Origin: Candidatus Woesearchaeota archaeon
GTDB lineage: Archaea; Nanobdellota; Nanobdellia; Woesearchaeales; GW2011-AR4
NCBI GenBank assembly: GCA_016185815.1
Contig: JACPMT010000016.1
Location: 1 to 21,712, forward strand
DNA: 21,712 nucleotides
Direction: 5' to 3'
Of this stretch, positions 7,847 through 14,076 are shown piece after piece. The position numbers and the translations under genes are program-made. The notes beneath the pieces are model-generated. The model did not search any database. It was given only the letters and a program-made list of their open reading frames with translations, and was not told the DNA's origin. Every line of letters begins with the position of its first letter. Position 1 is the first letter of the stretch.

Positions 7847-8179
7847 ATGAAAGAAAAATGTTATATATGCGAAAAAGGGAATTTAACAAAAAAGAGGGTA
7901 GACTACAACTTATATGGGGTTAACATAGGTAAGTTTAACGCTGAAGTTTGCGATAAATGTGGGGAAATATTTTTTGATGAAGGCACATCAAAAAATATGA
8001 CTGAAATTGCAAAAAAGAAAGGGCTTTGGGGCCTTCAAACAAAAACCAAAATTGGGCAAGCTGGAACTACTTTAGATGTAAGGCTCCCAAAAAGAATAAT
8101 AGAATTTTTAAATTTAAAGAAGGGAAAGGAAGTTGAGATATATCCAGAAGGAAAAAACAAATTAGTAATCTCAATTTAA
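7847..8179 (+). CDS. YgiT/MqsA-like zinc finger with AbrB-type DNA-binding domain
   Basis: The N-terminal half carries two CxxC pairs (C5/C8 and C35/C38) in the spacing of YgiT-type zinc fingers, as in the antitoxin MqsA. The C-terminal part (about residues 68-110, TTLDVRLPKRIIEFLNLKKG then EVEIYPEGKNKLVISI) is an AbrB/SpoVT swapped-hairpin DNA-binding domain instead of MqsA's HTH. No adjacent toxin is present: the next gene is lgt, which starts three bases after the stop. It may be an orphan antitoxin-like regulator, possibly controlling itself and lgt. TATA-like TTAATATAAG lies about 22 bases before the ATG. Confidence 0.75.
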   Translation: MKEKCYICEKGNLTKKRVDYNLYGVNIGKFNAEVCDKCGEIFFDEGTSKNMTEIAKKKGLWGLQTKTKIGQAGTTLDVRLPKRIIEFLNLKKGKEVEIYPEGKNKLVISI

Positions 8180-8181
8180 AA

Positions 8182-8970
8182 ATGTTTTATCACAACATAA
8201 ATCCCGTATTGCTTGAACTTGGGCCTCTGCAAATCAGGTACTACGGCTTGTTTTACGCCTTAGGCTTTGTTATTGCCTATTTTTTAATATTTTACCTTGC
8301 AAAAAGAAAAGAATTGCCAATAACAAAAGACGATGTTGCGGATTTTTTGGTTTATTTGATTATTGGCGTTGTTTCAGGGGCAAGGATTGCCTATGTTGTT
8401 TTCTACAATCCAATATTTTACCTTCAAAATCCTCTTGAAATAATTGCCGTCTGGCACGGCGGCTTGAGCTTTCATGGTGGTTTGATAGGAGCAGTAGCTG
8501 CCAGTTATTTATTCTGCAAAAGGAAAAAAATAGAATTTTATGATATTGCAGACATTGTTGTCATTCCAGTTGCATTGGCTTTGGCTTTAGGCAGGATTGG
8601 AAACTTTATTAATGCAGAGCTTTATGGAAGGATAACAAATTTGCCATGGTGCATTGATTATACAAAAAATAGATTTATTGAAAGCCTGCCAAGCGGCTGC
8701 AGGCATCCTTCGCAGATTTATGAGTCAATGAAAAACTTGGCGATTTTTGTAGTTTTATGGTTCATAAAAGACAAAAAAATGCCAAAGGGCTTTATGTTCT
8801 GGAGCTTTGTGGCTTTGTACGGGTTGTTCAGGACAACTGTTGAATTTTTCAGAGCCCCCGATGAGCAAATCGGATTTATTTTTAATTATTTCACAATGGG
8901 GCAGTTGCTAAGCTTTCCGCTGTTTTTGTTAGGATTGTATATGCTGTTTAGACTTAAAAGAAAAAAGTGA
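8182..8970 (+). CDS. lgt: Prolipoprotein diacylglyceryl transferase
   Basis: The enzyme transfers a diacylglyceryl group to the lipobox cysteine of secreted prolipoproteins. The family's motifs are present: GGLSFHGG (active-site His), the signature GRIGNFINAELYGR with its Arg and Asn, and the C-terminal RTTVEFFRAPDEQIG. The N-terminal DLGPLQIRYYGL-like start is seen here as LGPLQIRYYGLFYALGF. Length (262 residues) and seven or so spans fit. It starts three bases after the zinc finger-AbrB gene. A lipoprotein substrate candidate with a V-Y-G-C lipobox is encoded at 12914. Classical Lgt is a bacterial enzyme, so in an archaeal-looking genome it points to transfer from bacteria. The lipid donor in this host is unknown. 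Confidence 0.93.
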   Translation: MFYHNINPVLLELGPLQIRYYGLFYALGFVIAYFLIFYLAKRKELPITKDDVADFLVYLIIGVVSGARIAYVVFYNPIFYLQNPLEIIAVWHGGLSFHGGLIGAVAASYLFCKRKKIEFYDIADIVVIPVALALALGRIGNFINAELYGRITNLPWCIDYTKNRFIESLPSGCRHPSQIYESMKNLAIFVVLWFIKDKKMPKGFMFWSFVALYGLFRTTVEFFRAPDEQIGFIFNYFTMGQLLSFPLFLLGLYMLFRLKRKK

Positions 8971-8999
8971 TGTGTATTAAATAAAATACATTAAAAATA

Positions 9000-9047
9000 A
9001 CGAGAGCGACTTTTATATGTATAAGTTATAAAAGTGAACCGCTTTTG
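9000..9047. repeat. 48-base hairpin repeat, copy 2
   Basis: This is the second copy of the 6111-6157 element, 30 bases after the lgt stop. The hairpin is longer here: ACTTTTATA (9009-9017) pairs with TATAAAAGT (9027-9035). Loop bases differ while the stem and the flanks AACGAGAGCG and AACCGCTTTTG are kept. Just upstream TGTATT/AATACA (8973-8990) can also pair, and AGCGAC in the repeat can pair with GTCGCT at about 9088-9093. Confidence 0.7.
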
Positions 9048-9127
9048 CAGAACTGCAGGGCACCCATACAACCAAAGCAGAAAAAGGGTCGCTTGATTTT
9101 TAAATTTTTGATATTTTTTCCCGTAAT

Positions 9128-10144
9128 CTATTTTACAACATTGACTGGCTTTTTCTTCAAGAAGGAATTGATGTTTAGAATTGTTGTGTCCAAAATCCTG
9201 TGCAGGGCTTCCCAGCTGTTGAATGCATTATGGGGTGTTATTATTACGCTTGGATGTTTCAGCAATAGGTGGTCCTGAAGCACTGTTTTCAGGTCGCATT
9301 CCTTCAAGAAATGCTTTGACAGAATCTGCTTCTCCTCTTTTATTAGGCATTCGCCTTCCAAAACATCCAAACCGGCCCCGCCTATCTTTCCGGACCGCAG
9401 ACCTTCCAGCAGGGCGGAGGTGCCTATTATGCCGCCTCTTGCCGTGTTTATTATCAAAACTCCGTTTTTCATTTTTGAAATTGATTTTTTGTTGATGAGA
9501 TGGTGCGTTTCCTTGTTGTAAGGCACATGCACAGTTATTATGTCGGAATTTTTTAATAAATAATCAAAGCTTGCATATTTAAATCCAAGCCTTTTTGCCA
9601 GTTTTAAATTTCTAAACTTGTCATAGGCAATTGCTTTCATCTCAAACCCTTTTGCAATCCTTGCCACATGCTGGCCGATGCTGCCAATTCCTACAACGCC
9701 AAGAGTTTTTCCCTGCAAATCGGTGCCTCTTAATCCTTCAATGGAAAAGTCGCCTTTTGTTGTCCTTTCATAAGCCTTGTGTATCATTCTTGTCAGGTTC
9801 AGAATCAGGGCAAATGTATGCTCGGCAACTGTGTTTTCGCCGTAATGGGGCACATTGCACGCGCTTATTTTTCTTTTCCTGCATTCTTTCAGGTCTATGT
9901 GGTCAAAGCCTGTTGACAAAGTAACAATTAATTTCAGATTTGGCAGCTTGTCCAGGATTTTTTTGTTAACGGCAGAATAAATAAAAATGCCGATTGCATT
10001 GGCATCTTTTGCCTGGTTTGCATTATTCTCATTTAAATGGCTGTCAATAAACTGCAGTTTATAATTTTTTAATCTTTTTGACAGGTATTCCTTTTCCCAC
10101 TGCTCAAGCTCGAAGAAAGCTATTTTGAATTGGGTTTTTGGCAT
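9128..10144 (-). CDS. D-2-hydroxyacid dehydrogenase (NAD-dependent, D-lactate dehydrogenase-like)
   Basis: This 338-residue protein is an NAD-dependent oxidoreductase of the D-isomer-specific family, interconverting a 2-hydroxy acid and a 2-oxo acid. It shows the Rossmann motif GVVGIGSIGQHVA, the HVPYN element, NTARGG with the catalytic Arg, GLDVLEGE with the catalytic Glu, and TPHNAF with the catalytic His. The N-terminal substrate-binding half includes TLSTGFDHID and NVPHYGENTVAEHTFAL. The long insertion after DVLEGE, before the catalytic His, is typical of D-lactate dehydrogenase-like members. The ATG is 28 bases from a TATA element on the minus strand. Exact substrate is uncertain. Confidence 0.9.
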   Translation of the reverse strand: MPKTQFKIAFFELEQWEKEYLSKRLKNYKLQFIDSHLNENNANQAKDANAIGIFIYSAVNKKILDKLPNLKLIVTLSTGFDHIDLKECRKRKISACNVPHYGENTVAEHTFALILNLTRMIHKAYERTTKGDFSIEGLRGTDLQGKTLGVVGIGSIGQHVARIAKGFEMKAIAYDKFRNLKLAKRLGFKYASFDYLLKNSDIITVHVPYNKETHHLINKKSISKMKNGVLIINTARGGIIGTSALLEGLRSGKIGGAGLDVLEGECLIKEEKQILSKHFLKECDLKTVLQDHLLLKHPSVIITPHNAFNSWEALHRILDTTILNINSFLKKKPVNVVK

Positions 10145-10167
10145 ATCCTGCTTATTTTGATACCTTA

Positions 10168-10177
10168 ATATATATAA
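10168..10177 (-). promoter_or_regulatory. TATA element of the 2-hydroxyacid dehydrogenase gene
   Basis: On the minus strand this reads TTATATATAT, about 28 bases before the ATG at 10144, the leaderless spacing. Confidence 0.6.
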
Positions 10178-10238
10178 CTTTCCAATTTTAATTTTAGCAA
10201 CATATTTAAACAGGGTTCAATTCTTGTTTGTAAAAGCA

Positions 10239-10742
10239 ATGATGAAAAGCGAAAAAATTATCGGTTATTTCCTGATAATATTTTCTATGGCACTATTAGC
10301 TGCGCTTTTCTTTATAAAAGTACAGCTTGACAGCCAAGCATCATACCTATGCGCTTATTTCCATGAAAAAAGCCTTGAAACTGACTGCCCTGTGCATAAA
10401 GCCAATTCTGTATGGACCGCTATTTCGTGGGCGCTGACAACTGCATTTGGCATTGATTTTCTGATTTTTGTTTCAGGGATTTATATTGCATTTTTTTACA
10501 AGCCTTTGCAGAGGGAGTCAAAAAAGGATTTAAAGGAAATAGACTTGTCAGAATTAAGTGACGAGGAGAAAAAAATCTATGAAATCGTAAAGAACAATAA
10601 AGGCTCGGCATATCAGACGGATTTGATAAAGGAAACTGGCTTCAGCAAAGTCAAGATAACAAGAATTCTGGACAGGATGGAAACCAAAGACATTCTGGAG
10701 AGAAAAAGAAGAGGGATGACAAATATAATTGTATTAAAGTAA
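10239..10742 (+). CDS. Membrane-anchored MarR-type HTH regulator
   Basis: Two hydrophobic spans (about residues 8-28 and 62-85) flank an outside loop holding two cysteines (C38 and C50). A cytoplasmic linker and a C-terminal winged helix-turn-helix follow (about 105-167: DEEKKIYEIVKNNKGSAYQT, then SKVKITRILDRMETKDIL). Such one-component membrane regulators can read an extracytoplasmic signal directly; the loop cysteines suggest metal or redox, but that is inference. I chose the ATG at 10239 over an upstream TTG at 10224 because a TATA element (ATATTTAAA, 10202-10210) places transcription start only a few bases before it. The next gene begins after a spacer with a 14-base palindrome, a possible target. 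Confidence 0.65.
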   Translation: MMKSEKIIGYFLIIFSMALLAALFFIKVQLDSQASYLCAYFHEKSLETDCPVHKANSVWTAISWALTTAFGIDFLIFVSGIYIAFFYKPLQRESKKDLKEIDLSELSDEEKKIYEIVKNNKGSAYQTDLIKETGFSKVKITRILDRMETKDILERKRRGMTNIIVLK

Positions 10743-10753
10743 ATTTCTTAAGT

Positions 10754-10767
10754 TGAAACTAGTTTCA
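10754..10767. promoter_or_regulatory. Perfect 14-base palindrome, candidate operator
   Basis: TGAAACTAGTTTCA is its own reverse complement. The half-site GTTTCA recurs as TGTTTCAAAAC about 20 bases downstream, and a second inverted repeat ACCTT-AAA-AAGGT (10773-10785) lies between them over the likely TATA element. The position just ahead of the 10831 operon fits a regulator site, perhaps for the neighbouring membrane-anchored HTH protein. Confidence 0.45.
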
Positions 10768-10830
10768 TCATTACCTTAAAAAGGTGTTTCAAAACTATTT
10801 CTTGCTATACCAAGTTGCAAAGGTGAAAAT

Positions 10831-11535
10831 ATGAAATTTGCCAAACCGACAAAATCAAAGATTTTGTGGTCCAGAAAATTCCTTGGGAATTTTCTCGGAA
10901 TTGAAAATTTGACTATTGTATTGGCAGTTGTTACGCTAATTGTTATAGGGTTCAATGCATTCCAGATGAGTCAATTGAATATTGGCCAAAATTCAATAAC
11001 TGCCCAGGCAACTGCACAAAGCAATCCTGTAAAAGCAGCATCAACAAAGGATATTGATGCCATTGACGTGATTCCAAAAGGGATTCCTTCAATTTATGGA
11101 AAAGAGCTGGGGGTAAGCTATGATGATATATCAGCTACAAACCAGCAAAAGGCTGATGATACCATTAGAAAGCTTGGAATATTAGACCAACAAATAACTT
11201 TAAGCGGAAACGACTTGGAGAGATATATTTCTGTTGCCAGCCAAATAAGCTGCGAGTACTGCTGCGGTGTAGACTCAATCATATTCAAAGATGGCAATCC
11301 AGCATGCGGATGCCAGCATAGCTTTGCAATGAGGGGCTTGGCTAAATACCTCATAAAAAATCATGGAAGTGGGTATACAAATGATGAAATACTGGAAGAA
11401 TTGGGGAAATGGAAGACATTGTTCTTTCCAAGCCCAATGGCAGAAAAAGCATTGGTTTTGAAGGAAAAGGGAATAGAGCTAAACTACATAAATTTGGCTT
11501 CGAATAAATACAGGGGGATTGAAAATGGAAACTGA
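10831..11535 (+). CDS. Cys-rich single-span membrane protein, putative metal-binding
   Basis: The 234 residues comprise a basic N-terminus, one hydrophobic span (about 26-45), a low-complexity Gln/Ala/Ser linker, and a folded outside domain. That domain carries the cluster C141-x2-C144-C145 (SCEYCCGVDSI) and C159-x-C161-x-H163 (PACGCQHSFAMRGLAKYLI). The CxxCC plus CxCxH pattern looks like a metal-binding or thiol-redox site. I believe similar proteins occur in other DPANN and Patescibacteria genomes, but I know no assigned function. AAGGTG six to seven bases before the ATG serves as ribosome binding site. It is first in an operon with the two following membrane proteins, whose starts overlap the previous stop codons. 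Confidence 0.6.
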   Translation: MKFAKPTKSKILWSRKFLGNFLGIENLTIVLAVVTLIVIGFNAFQMSQLNIGQNSITAQATAQSNPVKAASTKDIDAIDVIPKGIPSIYGKELGVSYDDISATNQQKADDTIRKLGILDQQITLSGNDLERYISVASQISCEYCCGVDSIIFKDGNPACGCQHSFAMRGLAKYLIKNHGSGYTNDEILEELGKWKTLFFPSPMAEKALVLKEKGIELNYINLASNKYRGIENGN

Positions 11536-11809
11536 ACATGAGTGCTGTAAGGATAAAAATACTGAAAGAGCAGGAATAAAAAATATGTTGCTAGTTGGAG
11601 TGGTTGTTGCAGTATTGCTGCTGTCAGTTGCCCAATCATTTCAAATAAGAGCCATAAAAAACCAAATGACTGGAAATGCAGTCAAAAATAGTGGAGTAAT
11701 TGACATGAGCAGCTGGACAGATGACGAGAAAATGCAGTACGAGCATCATGGGATAATGCCGGCAAGGCTGCAGGGCTCAAAACAATCGTCACAGGTGGGA
11801 AGTTGTTAG
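11525..11809 (+). CDS. Small single-span membrane protein with N-terminal CC and C-terminal Cys
   Basis: The ATG at 11525 overlaps the end of the upstream gene and has GGGGG about six to ten bases before it. It is preferred to the TTG at 11519. The 94-residue product starts with a cytoplasmic ECCKDK motif, has one span (about 20-40), then an outside region with YEHHGIMPARLQG, and ends in GSC as its last residues. His, Met and Cys in the outside segment suggest metal binding. No named family is recognised. Translational coupling on both sides makes it a firm member of the 10831-12853 operon. Confidence 0.6.
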   Translation: METEHECCKDKNTERAGIKNMLLVGVVVAVLLLSVAQSFQIRAIKNQMTGNAVKNSGVIDMSSWTDDEKMQYEHHGIMPARLQGSKQSSQVGSC

Positions 11810-12348
11810 CCAAAAAATATTTTTTTATTTTTTTTATTAGTTTATTTTTATTGATAGGATTAATACCATCGGTTTATGCACATTGCCCTATCTGCACTGC
11901 TGCTGTCGGCGCTGCTGCGGTTTCTGCAAAATACTATGGCTTGGACATGAGCATTATAGGGCTGCTGATAGGGGCATTTGGGATTTCAACGGGCTTGTGG
12001 GTTGGCTTGAAGGTCAACAAGGGATATTTTAAATTCCAGCTGCCGGCAATTGTCGCAGCATCATTTTTTCTTACCGTAATTCCATTATTGTATATAAGCA
12101 ACGACGCAATTTATTTTCCATTATTATTTTTTGGCTCGTCAGGCTCTGTTCTCAATAAAGTTTATTGGATTGATAAATTGCTTTTTGGCAGCATTATCGG
12201 GGGTTTAGCTACCTTGTTTGCATATTTAACCCACATTTATGTCAAAAAACAGAATGGCAGGGTTCTCTTTCCATTTCAGGGAGTGGCAGTCACTTTATTT
12301 TTCCTTGCTGTATCTGGTTTAATCCTGTATTTTAATTTTAGCGCATAA
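11803..12348 (+). CDS. CPxC-containing polytopic membrane protein
   Basis: The protein begins at a TTG overlapping the previous stop, with AGGTGGG three bases upstream. A signal-like hydrophobic segment ends near residue 26 and is followed directly by A-HCPICTAAVGAAA, placing H27 and the pair C28/C31 at the outer membrane face. About four more spans follow. A mature N-terminus with HCPxC then small residues is a pattern I have seen in unassigned envelope proteins of small-genome archaea and bacteria. The CxxC could act as a thiol-disulfide or metal site; it is not DsbD/CcdA by the sequence seen. Function unknown. Confidence 0.6.
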   Translation: MLAKKYFFIFFISLFLLIGLIPSVYAHCPICTAAVGAAAVSAKYYGLDMSIIGLLIGAFGISTGLWVGLKVNKGYFKFQLPAIVAASFFLTVIPLLYISNDAIYFPLLFFGSSGSVLNKVYWIDKLLFGSIIGGLATLFAYLTHIYVKKQNGRVLFPFQGVAVTLFFLAVSGLILYFNFSA

Positions 12349-12349
12349 A

Positions 12350-12853
12350 ATGGAAGACGAAGTTCAGAAATGGATGAGGAAAATTGAAGAGGTAAAAAAA
12401 GGAGAGGCTGATTTATCAAGGGACGAGGATTTAAGCATTGCATTGATGAACCTGATAAGCTTGGAGGAGCATTTTTACTTTACAGCAATGAAAACCGGCA
12501 ATGAAAATTATTTGGAAATGCTGAATTCCATAAGAAAGCTAAGAAAAAATTTGCTGAAAAAAATTGTTGTTAATCCTCAAGGAGAAGAGTGGTGCATCAG
12601 CAAGCACCTGCTTGCAGCCAGCATGCGTTTAATTGAAGTCGGCACAAAAGAATTGTCTAAAGGCAGTGCCAAGGAAGCTAACATGTATTTTGCATCAGCA
12701 TTTAACCTCTATTCCCTTTTTTTTGCCATCAATATGAAAATGGTGGAATTTAAAAATTTGGAAGATGATTTTGCAAAGCAAGAAAATAAAAACGGACTAT
12801 TAAACAAATTTTCTATAATAATTAAAAAAATTGTAGATTGCTGCAAAGAATAA
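12350..12853 (+). CDS. Soluble alpha-helical protein of unknown function
   Basis: The ATG lies one base after the preceding stop, so it is the fourth gene of the operon from 10831. The 167 residues are predicted helical throughout and contain the segments SLEEHFYFTAMKTGNENYL, EEWCISKHLLAASMRLIEVG and AFNLYSLFFAINMKM. The EEH and C-x3-H residues could bind a metal. It ends VDCCKE, with a C-terminal CC like other members of the cluster. I recognise no named family. Confidence 0.55.
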   Translation: MEDEVQKWMRKIEEVKKGEADLSRDEDLSIALMNLISLEEHFYFTAMKTGNENYLEMLNSIRKLRKNLLKKIVVNPQGEEWCISKHLLAASMRLIEVGTKELSKGSAKEANMYFASAFNLYSLFFAINMKMVEFKNLEDDFAKQENKNGLLNKFSIIIKKIVDCCKE

Positions 12854-12882
12854 AAATTATGCAAGATATCACAAATGCAAAT

Positions 12883-12891
12883 ATTAATATA
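12883..12891 (+). promoter_or_regulatory. TATA element of the redoxin lipoprotein gene
   Basis: ATTAATATA is centred about 27 bases before the ATG at 12914, indicating a leaderless transcript and supporting that ATG over the TTG six bases upstream. Confidence 0.6.
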
Positions 12892-12913
12892 ACAAGATAC
12901 TTCTGGATTGAAA

Positions 12914-13477
12914 ATGAGGTTGAAATTTGTTATATTACTGATTTTTATTGTATTTGTTTATGGATGTTCCTTCAAAAATAGTTTAGAGCAAAAAACATAC
13001 TCTGAAGTCCAGCCATTAAGCCAAGTAACCATGACTGGCGGAAGGATAGGCGAAGTGCCGCCTGACTTTATTGTTGTCACAACTGAAGGAAAAGCTGTGC
13101 GGCTTAGTGATTTTGCTGAGCAGAAAAAGCCAGTAATAGTCTATTTCATGGCAACCTGGTGCCCCTATTGCGCTCAGGACTACAAAGCACTGTCAAAAGT
13201 CTATCCAAAGTATGAAAATGATGTAAGCTTCATATCGATAAGCTTGGATCTCAGCGAGGATTTGATAAAACTGATTGAATATAAGAAGAAGTATCCGGAA
13301 TTGAAAAATACAATGTTCGCGCCCGGACAGTACAGCATACTGGTTGATTACAGCGCAACAAAAACAACAAAGAAATTCGCGATTGGCAGTGACGGCACTA
13401 TAAAGTATATCGCATTAGGCGCCTTCGATGAAGAGCAGTGGGACAGGTTGTTAAGTGAAATGTCAAAACAAAAATAG
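12914..13477 (+). CDS. Thioredoxin-fold lipoprotein (TlpA/ResA/redoxin-like)
   Basis: The 187-residue product starts with a short signal peptide and a lipobox V15-Y16-G17-C18, so it should be exported and lipid-anchored by the Lgt encoded at 8182. The rest is a redoxin/TlpA domain: VPPDFIVVTTEGKAVRLSDF, then the active site W82-C83-P84-Y85-C86. It probably reduces or oxidises thiols outside the membrane, perhaps those of the Cys-rich neighbours. The loop that normally holds the cis-proline (TPTTF type) reads TKTTKKFAIG, so the cis-proline is missing, which would alter substrate handling. It ends two bases before the convergent PadR-type gene. Confidence 0.85.
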   Translation: MRLKFVILLIFIVFVYGCSFKNSLEQKTYSEVQPLSQVTMTGGRIGEVPPDFIVVTTEGKAVRLSDFAEQKKPVIVYFMATWCPYCAQDYKALSKVYPKYENDVSFISISLDLSEDLIKLIEYKKKYPELKNTMFAPGQYSILVDYSATKTTKKFAIGSDGTIKYIALGAFDEEQWDRLLSEMSKQK

Positions 13478-13479
13478 TT

Positions 13480-13887
13480 TTATTTATATTCTCCAGCGCA
13501 GTGAGAGCAGCAGAATTTTATGAGGTTTCCCCTGATTGTTTTGGCATATCCACCAGAATAAATCTTGCAGCCGCATGGGCATGCTGTTATTCTTGGTTCT
13601 ATTGCTATATTTATCAAATCCCCAAATTTGCTGAACATCTGCTTTGTAAAGCTTTTGCCACTAGACGTCAAGTGGTATGTTTTCTTGTCCCTTTTCCCGA
13701 CTTTGTCAAATTTAATCAATTTGTTTTTTCTTAAAGTGCTCAAGAAAGGATAGACATTGCTTGCGCTTATTCTTCTTCCCAATTTTTTCTCCAGTTCCTT
13801 GATTAAATCATAACCATGCTTCGAATCGGTCGCCAAAAGGCATAAAGTGTAGAATTTGACCATGTTGTTTATTTTGATTTCTGCCAT
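13480..13887 (-). CDS. PadR-family regulator with C-terminal TRASH-like Cys cluster (putative metal sensor)
   Basis: Residues about 8-95 are a PadR winged helix (FYTLCLLATDSKHGYDLIKE, SASNVYPFLSTLRKNKLI). The last 35 residues hold C103-x-C105-x-C107 and, 18 residues on, F-C126-C127-x2-C130, resembling the TRASH metallochaperone/sensor motif found in archaeal copper regulators such as CopT/CopR. Frame extends upstream, but I start at the ATG at 13887 because a minus-strand TATA (GTATTTATA, 13911-13919) is 27 bases away, the leaderless spacing. It is divergent from the microprotein and Met-rich genes and likely controls them. PadR joined to TRASH is an unusual domain pairing. Confidence 0.75.
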   Translation of the reverse strand: MAEIKINNMVKFYTLCLLATDSKHGYDLIKELEKKLGRRISASNVYPFLSTLRKNKLIKFDKVGKRDKKTYHLTSSGKSFTKQMFSKFGDLINIAIEPRITACPCGCKIYSGGYAKTIRGNLIKFCCSHCAGEYK

Positions 13888-13927
13888 AATTTGGCTAAAT
13901 GGCAAGCATGTATAAATACTTTTCTTT

Positions 13928-13943
13928 TTTGGATATGTCCAAA
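13928..13943. promoter_or_regulatory. Inverted repeat between divergent promoters, candidate operator
   Basis: TTTGGA-TATG-TCCAAA is a perfect six-base inverted repeat. It lies between the PadR gene's TATA (13911-13919, minus strand) and the forward TATA candidates (GTTTAAATAC at 13962-13971 and TTTATATAT at 13981-13989). This is the expected place for an autoregulatory site of the PadR-TRASH protein. Confidence 0.45.
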
Positions 13944-14019
13944 TACGATATAAATAGAAAAGTTTAAATACTTGCTCATTTTTATATATCAGAAATGGAT
14001 ATATTATGAGGTTATGCAA

Positions 14020-14052
14020 ATGGGAAAAGGAAAAAGTAAAGGATGTTGCTAA
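14020..14052 (+). CDS. Ten-residue microprotein MGKGKSKGCC, copy 1
   Basis: The ORF encodes M-G-K-G-K-S-K-G-C-C followed by TAA. A GAGGT ribosome binding site (14008-14012) lies exactly seven bases before the ATG. An identical peptide is encoded at 15982 with the same binding site and spacing, and the two differ only at two synonymous third positions. That pattern argues for selection on the peptide. The next gene, for the Met-rich protein, starts 24 bases downstream. A basic tail ending in two cysteines could bind a metal such as copper or be lipid-modified; both are guesses. A frame-shifted 24-codon ORF overlaps it but does not conserve its sequence in copy 2. Confidence 0.65.
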   Translation: MGKGKSKGCC

Positions 14053-14076
14053 AAACAAGCGTTGGAGGTGGTTAAA

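Noticed and set aside
9045..9924. Forward ORFs opposite the 2-hydroxyacid dehydrogenase gene
   Set aside because: They are antisense to a clear enzyme gene, Cys/Arg/Leu-rich in shadow fashion and without start signals.
13888..14058. 57-residue N-terminal extension of the PadR-TRASH ORF
   Set aside because: The extension covers the divergent promoters and the microprotein gene; the ATG at 13887 has its own TATA at leaderless distance.
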